In this document: piece after piece, positions 35,401-48,000 of the stretch
Numbering within the stretch: the stretch's first letter is position 1
How the letters are laid out: every line of letters begins with the position of its first letter
Assembly: GCA_024036415.1 (NCBI GenBank)
Contig: JAMWET010006807.1
Coordinates: 1 to 64,000 of the forward strand
DNA from: Prochilodus magdalenae
Lineage: Eukaryota; Chordata; Actinopteri; Characiformes; Prochilodontidae
Length of the DNA stretch: 64,000 nucleotides
Reading direction: 5' to 3'
Notes under the pieces: generated by a model
The model's input: the letters and a program-made list of their open reading frames with translations, nothing else
Told to the model about the DNA's origin: nothing
Databases searched by the model: none
Position numbers and translations under genes: made by a program

Positions 35401-38400
35401 TTTGCAGGTAGAGTTCACCGTGAACAATATCAGAACACATAGCCAAAAATGAAAGAAACCCCAATTTGATTGACAGCCTTGTTTTATAGCCATAGAGCAG
35501 GGGTGCCCGATCTGATCTGTAAGTGATGGATTCTACCTAGCTGCTCCTCTGCACTGCTGGAATGACAACTTGCAGCCACATCAGCCCTTTGCATGGAAGC
35601 CTGGACTCCCTGCTATCAGGTAGCTCATAAAGACACCATACATGCACACTGACCTGTCTTATAACTCTGTGATCTATAGATCTCCCTGAGTTCCTTCATG
35701 AGACGATCTGAAGCTTGAACAGAGCCGGAGACTGCACCCTAAAGAACATAAAACACAGACGTTTGAGTAAAACTACTTTAAAAACAATTTGGATATTTTG
35801 ATTTTTGCACAACAATGTGGTTACTCAGATGAGAAACATACTTCATGCAGCAGTGTGCTTTTCACATCAAAATCAAAAATGAACACAAAACAATTAATGT
35901 GCAGTGCTTACCATTTTAAGCACATTTCTCCTGACTAAAACGAAGAGTTTCAGTGCTAGCACAGTTTTTTGTAAATTTATACTAAATTATAATCAAGGGC
36001 ATCCTAAACATACACCCTAGTTAAAGTTGTAGATAAAAAAATCAAGTCAAGACTGTAATTCATTCACAATTAAATGTTAGGTAAACTCCAATCAGTTACA
36101 GCCTAATTAATTATGGTGTGAGGAAGTTTTCTGAGCCAATACAAATATATATTCAAATACATGTTTGGCTGTTCAGAGATCTGTTTGGCTTTGCAAGGAA
36201 ATTGCAAAAAAAATAAATAAATAAATTAAAAAAAAAAAAACACAACAACAACAACAACAACAAAAATAAATTCCAAAGTAGTATAAAATTACCTTACCGA
36301 GTTGACACTTACGTTCAAGTGGTCCTGCCTCTGGTTCTTGCGAATTTTCTCCAAGATGGCAAGGTTCTCCTTTTCTATCCCATCATCTTCTGACTTCTTG
36401 CCATCTACAGGTTCTTCCTCTTTCATTTCATAGTGGTCTAGATCTTCAATATCCTGCTGCCACAGAGAGGTCAGAAAATGTGACACAAACACACAGGTCA
36501 TATACAGCGTTCAGACAACCCAACACAAAGCACAAGATGTGGTTTGATATGTAAAATATTTGGAAAAACAGTAAAAACCTCTGCCATTTCTTCCTCCTCC
36601 TCCTCTTCCGATGTTACTTCATCTGTAGTTACATGCTGGGGGCAAGAGCAGAAAAGAAAAAGATAAGGCAGGGAAAACGTAAGGCTTCCCACATCCTAAC
36701 ACAGTAATATGAAAAAGTTAAATTAGTGCCTGGACTGCCCAACCTTTCTTTCGTGAGTGATTGGTCCAGCTGGAAGAGGCTGGTCCAGCATCTCCACATC
36801 CGGGTGCTGGGGCAGGTTATAAAGTCGACAAAGATCACATATCAGTCTTTTCAGCTGCTGGAGGAGCTGAGGGGAGAAAAACAAATACACAGTTACTGAT
36901 TCTCTAAATACAGAATGTTTCTACTGTCAGCTTCTAAACGTCACAGACAGAACTAAGAACAGATCAAGAGCAAATAAGTCATAATGCCACACTGCGAGTG
37001 ACGACATTAAAAGGACACAAGACAGCAGAAAATCTATTGGAAACGCTTCCTTACCAACGTACTGCCTCTGCGGACATCCTCCAGCCGCTCTAACACTTCA
37101 GTCAGACTCGGATCATCTGATTCCACAAACCATATAGGTGGAGTGGAAGGGTAAGACTCCTAAGAGGAAGACGTGTTGTGGAAAATTAGAACAAAGAGAG
37201 GCAGAACGGGCTGTGCCCTCTGCAGTGGGTAAACTGAAAGGAGTCGAGTATGAAGCCAGGTAAGCTGCATTTCAGGGCAGACTGTGGTGCAAGAGGTAAT
37301 GACGTGTTTGCTCTTCCTGCTAGGCGAACACCCACCAAACCCGCTGCTCCCCTCCCTACATTGTTTTCCCACTTCACTGCAAAGCTGAAGTAGGGCGAAC
37401 ACAGTCTGAAACGTCCACTGATGGCAGTCAACACAAGAGTCCACGACCAATAGTCATGCCACCCTTTCCAGCGACGGGAATGTTTTCAACAGATCCAAGT
37501 CTGTCTATTTAGATTCAGTCACCTTTAGTTAACTCACGCCTTAAATCACGAATCATAGTATACACATGACGTAAAATATTTAATACAGATACATTTCTAT
37601 GTAAACAAGTTAGTTAGTGTGGCTGCACGTTACGTTTACCAATCTTGTTCAGATGCGCAAAACTGGCTAAGCTAGCAACTACGCGACTGAGCATTTTATG
37701 TTTTGCACCAACTACTAACAACAAGACCATGATCACTGGCAGCTACCTACAGGATAGAAATTGTTTTGGCCGCTAGATCGTTTACCAAATGTAACAACTT
37801 TACGTAATTGGCGCTAACTACCTAATTAGCCTAGCTACCTAGCAGACAAGTCCTGTGTCATTAGCTAGCTGACAGGCCATAATGTAACCGAGCTCTGTTT
37901 TTTTGAAATTTCGTTTTTATGTAAACTGTTGGACTTTTTAACGGAGAATCCTGAAATCGGAACAAGAACGAGCTAAAATGTGAAAATACTGCTGTTTTAT
38001 GCAAGTGTATAACTAGCTAGATTGTTTGCTTCCAGCCTTTTTAATTCTGCCTAGAAACAAACAAACAAACAGGCGTCAGTCAGCTAACGCAGTTGGCTAG
38101 CCACGGTTAGTTGGCTAACGTGTCACATTCAAGTAGAAATGAACCAAAACAAACAAACAAAACAAATCCAGCTACACGTACATCATTAGCATGAGCTAGC
38201 TGGCCACCAGCTGACCAGGTAGATAACCCAAACCATTCGGTTGCGATAACCTGAGTCTTATTGTTGTGTAGTCTGCTATGGCTAAAACCCGCGGTCACGC
38301 TACACTGTAATGCTGTGATTATAACCAGAACAAAGGAGGTGGTAACTTGCAACACACTAGGAAACACGTTTATGACTTTCCATACTTTTTCTGGCTGCAG

Positions 38401-38858
38401 GTTTGAAAGTTAGCCAGAAACTAAGCTAGCTGCGCTAGCTATCTAGTAGCGCTCAAGTGACTCCAACTCAGCTACTTGTGAGAACTTGTTTAACCTAGTT
38501 TAACTAGCGTCGTAGCTATGATTTGTACACCACACTTTTAAACATACGATAAACGCACATGGTCTAGGCTACTTTACTGACCTGTGATCAACCAGGCGAA
38601 AATAGCCAGTGTATGAGACATTATTTCGATGCTTGTTTTAGCATGTTAGCTAACTGCAGCTAGCTAGCATACGCTACGTCTTCCCACGTCTCTCCTTACC
38701 GTAATGTTGCAATGAATGATCAGTAGCTTTTCCCCAGTCACGTTGAATTGGCAGCTAAGTTCATCTGGTTTCCAGTCGATAATTCTGAAACGTTCGTGGT
38801 TTGGGTCAAAAATTGACTCCAGGAACTTTAATTCGGCCTTCAGCCCCGAAACCGACAT
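32416..38858 (-). CDS. ube2q2: Ubiquitin-conjugating enzyme E2 Q2
   Basis: A cytosolic E2 that accepts ubiquitin from E1 on a catalytic Cys. Thirteen coding exons join in frame: 38858-38700, 37159-37055, 36866-36744, 36635-36579, 36453-36313, 35738-35654, 33742-33682, 33564-33474, 33384-33326, 33190-33142, 32830-32735, 32614-32548 and 32447-32416. All have GT donors and AG acceptors, giving 374 residues against 375 in human UBE2Q2. The N terminus ([20 protein letters not shown]) starts an RWD-like domain. Exons 4-5 encode the acidic linker ([26 protein letters not shown]). The UBC fold occupies about 205-370, with active-site Cys303 in [13 protein letters not shown]. The protein ends [10 protein letters not shown], as in mammals. 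No defect was seen, so the gene is expected to be functional. Confidence 0.97.
34030..34460 (+). pseudogene. Decayed Tc1-like transposase fragment in ube2q2 intron 6
   Basis: On the plus strand, opposite to ube2q2, 34327 onward reads [10 protein letters not shown], the transposase segment around the second catalytic Asp. Upstream sequence keeps the usual coding order in broken frames. Stops and indels are frequent and no terminal repeats were recognised. Confidence 0.65.
34618..34665. repeat. (GGAT)n-like microsatellite
   Basis: Short imperfect run of ggat/aaat tetranucleotides in ube2q2 intron 6. Confidence 0.8.
35250..35350. repeat. GA microsatellite with embedded 12-bp minisatellite
   Basis: GA runs alternate with the motif gatcggtcgaga, present about five times. 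The array lies in ube2q2 intron 6. The open frames across it on both strands are low-complexity artefacts. Confidence 0.9.
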
Positions 38859-39060
38859 CTTCCACTCATCTCCAGCCAGGCCGCGGGGGGAGGGGGTAGG
38901 AGCTAGCTGGCAGGCTAACTACTGCGACCGCGCAGTTCAGTGCCTGTATGGTTTTTACAGCGCCGACACCGTGTAACAAAAGAGGGGGAGGAGAGAGAGG
39001 AATAACCGCAGGCTTCTTATGTCGGGTGGTTGGATGGTACTGAGTACAGTCACTGAAAAT
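38859..39060 (-). promoter_or_regulatory. ube2q2: CpG-rich promoter and 5' UTR of ube2q2
   Basis: Sequence just upstream of the ube2q2 ATG is GC- and CpG-rich (ccgcggggggagggggtagg at about 38881 and cagcgccgacaccgtgtaac at 38958), in contrast to the AT-rich surroundings. No TATA box was seen. This is a typical housekeeping-type promoter setting. Confidence 0.7.
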
Positions 39061-41454
39061 GACGCTGCCCTGTACACTGTACAGGAGACCGCCGGGAGCC
39101 CAGTCGCGCCTCTCCCGCTTTGTGGAGGTCTACTTAAATGCTGTGCTGTACCATAGATCACACCGATCCGATACCGGATCTCTGTATCGACCGATATCAG
39201 GAGAAAAAGAGGGATCTGATATTAAAGAGAACAAAAGGGTGGATGTGATTAGATCAGTCCTGGTAGTGCGCACTCACACTCTGTGGTGAAGGGGACTAAG
39301 AAAACATCGCGATGGTGTGTTTTGTGGCGCTGTATCGATCCTCAAACACAGTATTCATTTTTTTCTATAGTTGCAGTCAACGATTAGTGGCAGACCGTGA
39401 TTTGTTTTGTGTTGTGTTTAAACCCATGACCACTAGATAGCAGTGCTCCTCACCATTAGACCATTTCACTTCAACATAAACAACTAGCATAGCCGTTAGT
39501 GTCAGCATCAGCAAACCTTTCCATGTGATGGTGTTATTTTTACTATGACAGGTAACCCCATCATGATACCACCAGGGTCCAGTATGATGTAATGTTGACT
39601 TTGGGGCAGTAGAGAGTGATGGAGTGTTTCAGACTAGTTCTAGATGGTCGTCTTTAGTGCTTCATTTATAGTTTGTAAAAAAATGTTATGAGATAAAACC
39701 AGTAGATAATGAAGGTTTGAATGTATGGTATCATGTTACCTGGTATTTGGGGCCCTATGTTGGCTGACTGTTAACTCACTGGCTATAGTGGTGCTGACAG
39801 TCTAATTCTGTGGCAACCAAGCTTTTTTTTTTTTTTTAACAGTTCTTCTTATGAAGATGCCAGCTGGGAAAATTGTTTATTTACAGTTGCTAGACTATGA
39901 AGGACGAACTGAGTGAATCAGTTTGTTACAGAGTCACCCTGAGGCAGACCAGGCAGCCGTGCTAGCTGAAACAGGAAAGACAGCTCCCTGACGGGTGGGT
40001 AAAACAGCTAAATGGCCATTCCCTGAATTTGTATTTGAGCCTTTATTTTTGCCATAATGAAGAGCATAACATCGTAACATGTTTATTTTCCGGCCCCCTC
40101 AAATTTTGATTTTGAAACATTCAGGGAACTGAAGACGAGCCCTGTATTTTACACATTGTCTGAACCGTACAGTGTAGGTCGCCAAAGCTTGTCCAGTCAA
40201 CGTTACCCTCTTTTACAATGTCAAGAAATCAGTCCTTGAATAAATAAAATAAATTGATTATAAAAAATGTCCCAAAGTATTAGTAATACTACTACTATTA
40301 CTAATAGTACATAAAAAGAAATATCAGTAAAATAATACTACTAAATATTACTAATACTACTACTAATAATAATGTAATTAAAACTTAATAATAAAAAATA
40401 TGAAAATCAGTTAAATCAGAAGAGGGCAGTAACCAAAATTAGAATCATTAGAATAAAAAGAAGTTGCAGCACCAAACAAGGCTTTAGAGTTTCTTTTAAT
40501 GAATTAAAGCTCTCTGGTGCACTGTAGCTAAAACACAGAGGTCCTTATCCTTTCCCTCTTTTTCGTGGGTAAAGCTTACTGAAGGCCTGGTTTGCAAATC
40601 AGCAGCTGTCACCCAGCGAATATCTACAAGTGACTATTATTCATATTGAGCAATGTATGAATGGAAACACAAATTGTTCAAATACATTTGTGTGTTTTCC
40701 TGTTAGCACATTTCCTTTCCCTCCTTTGTTTCCTGATTCTCTGTACAGATATAGATTAGGCAGACTTTCATTTCAGTCTCACTGTGAGAGAAGCTGTTAA
40801 AAATGGTGTATAAATATGTGTATATGAAGAATTTTGGATGCAAAAAAAAAACAAACAAACAAAAATAAAGATCATAGAAAGCACATTTTATTTCTCTAAT
40901 AAAGGTAAAAGTGGTCTTTTATCTGTCTTAGACTGAAACCATACATATGGGGTACGTTTAATTCCCATAGGTGTGTAAACTAGTCTAAACCCATACTCAA
41001 AAACGCCTTAAGCACTGTATAACGTAATGAAACAAACATGCGAACAATGTAAAAGTAACTTAATATCAGTGACTAAAACTGGTACACTCTTCATATACAC
41101 AAGCATTATGGTCTGAGAAGAGGCAGTTCAATCAAATCCATCAAAAACATATATGAGTACATGTGAGTAAGCAAATGTAACTAGATTCTGCTCATGTCTG
41201 ATGATTTCAACTTCGTATGCTTTTAAAACAATGCTGTTTTGGAATTCTGGGAAGTGCACATGAAAGTACACTAGAGGGCACTGCTATCTTGAGGCTGAGT
41301 TTCCGAAGTTTCTAATATGTGGAATAGATAAGTTCTCAGTTCCTTGTGCTGGCAAAATGATTCAGTGTGACAGTTTTCCTAGAGAGTGCTGTCTTCCTCA
41401 TCAGAGGTCAGCTCATCAGAGCAGCAGGCAGCAGTGTTCTGTTCTAGGCAGCAC
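39061..41454. other. Intergenic region between ube2q2 and il17rel-like
   Basis: No gene seen. It contains poly-T, a run of ACT/TAA-type short repeats near 40275-40400 and no recognised transposon. The two genes are divergent, so promoter sequence for the plus-strand gene should lie in the right part; no element is individually identifiable. Confidence 0.45.
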
Positions 41455-41990
41455 ATGGAGACTGGCCTGAAGATGAAATTCATTTTGTTTTTACTGCTCA
41501 ATATCCTCCAGATTGAGCCTCTACAGGGCACAGTCAAGCAAATACAGCAGTGTGGAGTCCAGTGTTCAAAGGTACGTTCATATCACTGTATTAGGCTGTA
41601 GCATTATGTATCACACACTACAGAGCAAACGTTTTACAGGTCTGTTTCTGTGAATGAAATAATCCACTGGTAGAGAGTAACTCAGTTAAATGCATATGTT
41701 GACTTTATTGTGTTTTGTAGGGCTTTAACCATTCACAAAACTACACAGGTTTTAAGGCTGTGTTTTAGAAAGCAGCAGTGTAGCACACCAGGTCAAACTA
41801 CCAGCAGTAAAATAGATTATTTTATGATTATTATAATTAGATTACACTAAAACTCATATTGACATTGGGTGAACCTTGATTTGCAAGGCAGTATTCATTT
41901 CCATATTCAATAACTAATGGCAAAAATTATAACCAATTGCTTTTTAATTCTTGCTAGCTAAGCACAGGGTGTGTCATAGTGGTGTTGTCA

Positions 41991-42082
<92 letters not shown>

Positions 42083-45000
42083 CTTGTACAACACATTGTC
42101 TGTTAGTTTATCTGATTTAATTTCTTAGTTTTTCCTGGTTCCGTGTAACCTTGTTCTTCAGTGGTCAGCACCACCACATGACCACCACAGAGCAGGTGTT
42201 ATTTGGGTAGTGGATTATTCTTAGCACTGCAGTGACACTGATGTGGTGGTGTTCTGTTAATTTGTGTTGTGCTGGTCCACGTGGATCAGGCAGTGCTGTT
42301 GGAGTGCTTAAACACTGTGTCACTGTCCTCTCTAATAGATACTCCTACTATTTTGCGCATCCACCTTGTAGATGAAAAGTCCGAGACTGTATGATGTAAG
42401 GGGTCTAAAGTCCTCTGTTGCTGCACAGTTTGTGTTGGTCATCCTCTAGCCTTTAATCAGTGGTCACAGGACACTGTTAGCTGGATAGTTTTGGTGGGTG
42501 GACTAGTCTCAGTCCAGCAGTGACACAGAGGTGTTAAAAACTCCAGCAGCACTGCTGTGTCTGATCTACTCACACCAGCACAACACACACTAACAGCCAA
42601 ACACGTCAGTGTCACTGTAGTGCTGAATGATCAAGCATCCAAATATTACCTACTCTGTGGTGGTGTAGTGAGGGCCAATGAAAAACGTTTTATGCATACA
42701 CACAAAATATGTTGATATCTTACCATCAACTTGCTAGTAAAGATTGAACTTCCTCATGGTTGATTTATGATGGCTATGTAACACAGTTGAACTTTAATTT
42801 CTTATCTAAGTATAGAAACTTCTGCTGGCCCTTACGGTAATTAAAAACATGGTGACTGCTGATTACAAATTGAAAGGCAGATGCAGTGACAGATAGCATG
42901 GCTTTTAAGGAGTGATTGGCAGGATGAGGAAATAAGGCGGAGCTTGGTTGAGAGTGTGATTATTAAATGATTGACTGGCTATAACACAGTGAACGCTCTT
43001 ACAGGAAATAAGTACAATACAGCCTAATTATTCTCCCATTCTGATTTGATTCATTTGGTCTGTGACACGCAGGGCTGCACCTATGCGTCATTAAAATGGC
43101 ACTGTTTCCTCATTAAACTTACTATCAGACTTTGTGTCCTCATAGCTTGTTACGGCCTTGAATTTAGGTTACTGGCCAGCACAGCATCTGATACATGACG
43201 GTTCAGCAATGCCTTTGAAGTAGTGTGTTCCCAGTGCGTTCTGTCTATGGTATTTGGGGTCAGTGCCAGGTCAAAGCCAGTGTCTAAAGTTATTCTCTGC
43301 TTTGCACAACCAGGAACCACAGTCCCCACATAGTCAAATGTGGGAAACCCCTTTCATCATCCTATTATAGATCACATTTCCTTCTGACAAATGTATTATT
43401 TACACTTTGGACTGCTTGCTGATTCAGTGAAATACTCCATGTGGCCATAACTCTGCCAGTAGTGGTGACTTTTAATTCTCTCTGTTTAATTCTCTGTGTT
43501 TTTTTTAATTTTTTTAACAGGAAGTACACTGTAAATCCAGGCCACACTGTAAGTATGTTAATAAGAGTATTACACCTTTACCGGAGCGATACGTAAGATG
43601 ACACAATTAATATATAACCTCTTTAGTTTTAAACTTCCCTCAATGAACTAAAATCATCAGCAGAAGGTGACAAAACAACAAGACTGCTATGTATTGTGAT
43701 GCACTACCTACTAAAGCTAGCCCAAGCCTGTCCTGTCTCCTGATACCCCTTTGTACCTGAGGAGGTGAGCCACTGTAGTGTCAAGTCTGTCAGAGTATGA
43801 AGAGGAGGCACACCCACTCTCAGTAAAAAAACACACTTAAAACAAAAGAAAATGTGACACAAAAAAGCAGCAAGGGAAGAGTTAGCATTGATGTTGTGCT
43901 TATGGCGAGTAAAAGGATGAATCCCCCTCAGACATCCCCTGTTCCCTCACCACATACTGCACACACATACGCACAGTAAACAAGATTTTAAAAGGCCCAG
44001 GTGCTGCGTTTATCTACGCCAAACAGGATGAGTGAGGCATCAGGTCTATAAACGTGATGGCTAATTGAATACTTCATTTCAAAGCAGCGTTGAGGTGGTA
44101 TTTGTAGAAGGATGTCACTCGAGGAATAACAAATCTGAACAGTATGGGCTTATTGGGAGGTGTAGCTTATCAACACAGGAGCTCCAACTGAGCATTTTAG
44201 ACAGAGGGTGAATACAGATGTACTGTGCAGTATGAGAAAAAATCTAAGCATGTAAATCTGTTTTAGTAGCCCCCAAACATAAAACTCTGAACGCTGAAAA
44301 TGAGCACAATAGGTCTCCTTTATTAACTTCACTATTAATGAGTGCAGCTAAACTGCTGTAGGCTGAATTGGTGGATATATGTGAATGCCTTTGATTTTGT
44401 GACATCATTCATTCAAAAAGTGCAAATTTTTGAAAGCTCAGTTTTCATATGTGAACCGAGGAGTGAATGCTGTGTTTAGAACGTTAGTAGTATTTATCTA
44501 CTGTGCAATTAAATAAAAACGGGTCAAATCTAGTTGTCCATGACATGATTACTAATATGACTACAAATACAATATTCTATTTCTGCCTCCAGTGTCACTG
44601 TCTCACTGCAAGAAACACCAAGAACTGAACAATGCCACCATCATCCATAATGTCAACCTGTCTGTTGTTATGAGATGTGAAGAAGAAAAATGTTCACTCC
44701 ACCTTAACATTGCCATGATGATGACACTTTACGGTATGTTTGAAACAGTGTAATGAAAGAGATGCACCTCTTTTGTACAAATACTGTATGTAACAGCTTC
44801 TGTAGATTAATAGACAGACACTCTGCCTGTAAGGAGTCCATGCAGGCTTTCATCAGGACAATTTGCAGCAGTGGCTTTGCATACTTCTTCAAAGATGAAG
44901 TGCCTGGAAGTTATTGGGTATTAGTTTCAGGATACACATTGATTACTTTATGTATTCATCTTTAGGTGGACAACATTTTCTTTGCCCCTCCCTTTGTGGC

Positions 45001-48000
45001 GAGGGGAATCTGTGATCTAAAATGCCCCATTTTTAAAATGATGTTTTGTGTATGGTCAGCTCTGATTATTACTTCATATTTGCCTAAATACATACTGGAA
45101 CAGACAAGTAATTATTATGACTGTCGTATCCAAAGTGGTTTGACATGTCAAACAACTATTCAGAGGTTGAAGAGTTTAAGCAACCCTGCAACAGTGAACT
45201 ATGGGAATGTATTTTCAAGCATTAAACAAGTTTCCTGGTGCGTTGAGAACTGGGGTAATATATATTTAAAGTACTATTTTTAAAATGGTTTCTATGATGA
45301 TAAGAAATATAAGGTCAATAGAACCTACAGTTCATAGACCCTCTCACCCGTGATAGAGCATCAGTTAATATTTAGTTTTCTTTCAGGCATACGAATGGGG
45401 TGGCTGAGGGAATCTCCCAGCAGGTTTTGACTAAGAGGCAGCATTTGTCCGAAGAGGAAATAGATCTAGCACACTATCAGTCTCTCTTTTCCCCAGCAGT
45501 CTTGTTCAGCATTAGAAGCACAGTATGCCGTGGCTGAATGAATCAAATTCCAGGGCTTGTGCTCCACATAACTGCAGAATGTAACATTTTCCCAAAGTAA
45601 TTCACAACCAATTGAACTTATCTTACTAATTAGCAAGATATTCATGAGTTGAGTGTTAGAAAAGGGAAGACCCTGAGCCCTGTAGCCTAGGAGAAGCCCA
45701 GTTTGGGACACCTGCTCTACAATACAGTTCTTGCAGACTATAACTATCAAAAGTCAGATATTAATTTCATGTTCTGTTTTGAAGTAAACACAGTTTTGTG
45801 ATGTTCAGATGATGTCCGTGGTGTTGTCATGTGTGTGCACTCTGCTGGGATGTTGGGACGCTGCCAGATCATAACATTTCCACACAATGCCAGAAAACAT
45901 GTCACTGAGAAAAAGGTACAGGCTTACTCATTCTTTCTCAATTTAACATTATTTGTAAAATTTATTATGAAAGTTCCATTTTCTCCCTGTCCGAAAAGTC
46001 TGTCTCCATATTTTTTGTTTGACCATTCCAAAATGAGGGCTTCTGTGGGCTCACAGAAAATCTCCAAAGTTGCTTGGAATGATAATACTGGTTTATTTTT
46101 ACTTACCATTAAGAGTTTTGCGTTCTCATTTGGTCATACCATTTGGAGCTTTTTGAAACGGACTGTGTATGTCTTGTAATTTAAGTGATGTGTGCTTTGT
46201 TCACAGAAACAGAAATTGATTTGAACAGCAGAAAATAATTTTAATCGTTTGATTGCTTTAATCGTTCCTATCTTCTAGGAGTAGTTTTACTTACCTCTTG
46301 AAATTACAATTCAGTTTCAACCATTCAGAGGCAAACTCGTTGAACCCGCACTGTCTTTTCAGGTTGAGGTTCAGTATGACTGTTTTTCAGTCAAGCCCGG
46401 ACAAGATGTTTTGGTGACTCTGAAAACGATGCCCAATTTCTGCAATACTATCTGGACACAGGAATACTCCATCCCGGGTATGCTGGTTGGGGCTGTGTTT
46501 GTGATTTGCCATGATTTTCAGTGCCAGTACACAAAACGGATGGTTTCCATTAAGTGTGCTGTATTTCTTTTCTTGTGCCAGAATGTTCACATGAAGACAT
46601 CAGGAGAAAAGTTGCAGAGTGCCTCAGTGAGTTTGGATGCTAACACTTGTAATGAGAACTTTTAATGGTTTTACATCATATGACATACTTGCAAATCTTA
46701 TGATTTCACTTCATATGTCTTGGTGATTACTAGTGTAGACACAAGGATTTCATGTTTTGGTAAAGTAGATGATGCATTAAACTAGTTTGAATAACAAAAC
46801 TTTTCATATCTTGCATCAAATCCCACCAGCTGTCTTATAGCTTTGCTAAATGACACCAGCAGCACACCTGATTTAATGTAATGAAGTACTGATAGAGCCG
46901 GTCTAGATATTAGATGTATAAACTGCAGTAATAGCTGCAACTATGCAGTTATTCTAGTGTTTATCTGAACAAATGCACGCTTACACACTAGATACACAGC
47001 TTTTATACCTAACTTTTATAGGGGAATAAAACAGAACTGTACATCTAATGTAACGTCTTTATACTCACTATTGTTGTAGCTGGAGAACTGGCATACAATG
47101 TGGATACTGCCAGGAAAGAAATTACTGTGAAGGTGCTGGAGGCACCTAAGGATGCAGACTACAACCTTAGACTTTGCCTCAAAGGCATCTCTGCTTGCAT
47201 CGGAACAGGACCACACAGACTGGTGAGGACAGTTTGATAGCTCTTGCATGTTATTTCTTGTACAAAATTCATTTAGATGGGTTTAATTCTTATTAATAAA
47301 ACAGCCAAGCATCACTAGTCGATTGCAATTTAAACATTTTAACATTACATAATTGAACGTAACCCTGGGCCTGCTGGAAAGGGTTAAAAAGGAAAGGTAG
47401 TAAAGAGAGTCTCTGAAAACTATTAACCAGGGGGCAATCAAATATTTACTGAAATTAGGAAATTGTCACACCTTGGACAATGCTTTTTTAAAAATGTAAG
47501 CTGTTCACTGCCTGTGAGCTGGTCTGTCTCAATGGCATGTTAAACTTATAAACCTGCGGTTTGTTTCCTCCAGATCAAAAGACAAGAGCTCCATCGTAAT
47601 GAGTCATTGCTTTACTCCAGAGCACTTCCTTGTTTGTGCATTGAGGTATTATTCCAGACTTGTCTAAACACATCAAGCATATCCTAGTTCTCAGTTCATT
47701 TTGCACCTCTTTGATGTGTTACAGGGCTGGCCTGCAACTACAAATGCTCACCGAATTCAAGTTTGTCCATTTAGAAACAGTAAGTGCGCTTACGAGCAGT
47801 GAGTTCCTCTAACCTTTTATTTGTCTGGATGTTGGGAGTTATTGGGGGGTTAAACTACTCAGATTGTTTTCTGCTTATTTACATTCATAAGACCTGGCTT
47901 CCTGCCTCCTTCAGACATGCAGGAGTTGTGGTCAGGGGCTACCTATGACTACTACACACAGGCTTTGTCATGGAAGCCCGCATGCCCTGTCAAGGCAGTC

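Noticed and set aside
35159..35464. Arg-Glu or Ser-Leu frames across the GA/GATCGGTCGAGA repeat
   Set aside because: Low-complexity repeat translation inside a ube2q2 intron, on both strands.
39059..39289. Possible divergent gene starting near the ube2q2 promoter
   Set aside because: The 76-codon frame (MTLPCTLYRR...) has no donor at a sensible place and no recognised similarity. The sequence near 39160-39210 looks like repeat DNA.
45387..45434. Candidate exon 4 of the il17rel-like gene after ttctttcag
   Set aside because: In the required phase it hits a stop after 15 codons. The exon at 45809 continues the frame and carries conserved-looking receptor sequence.
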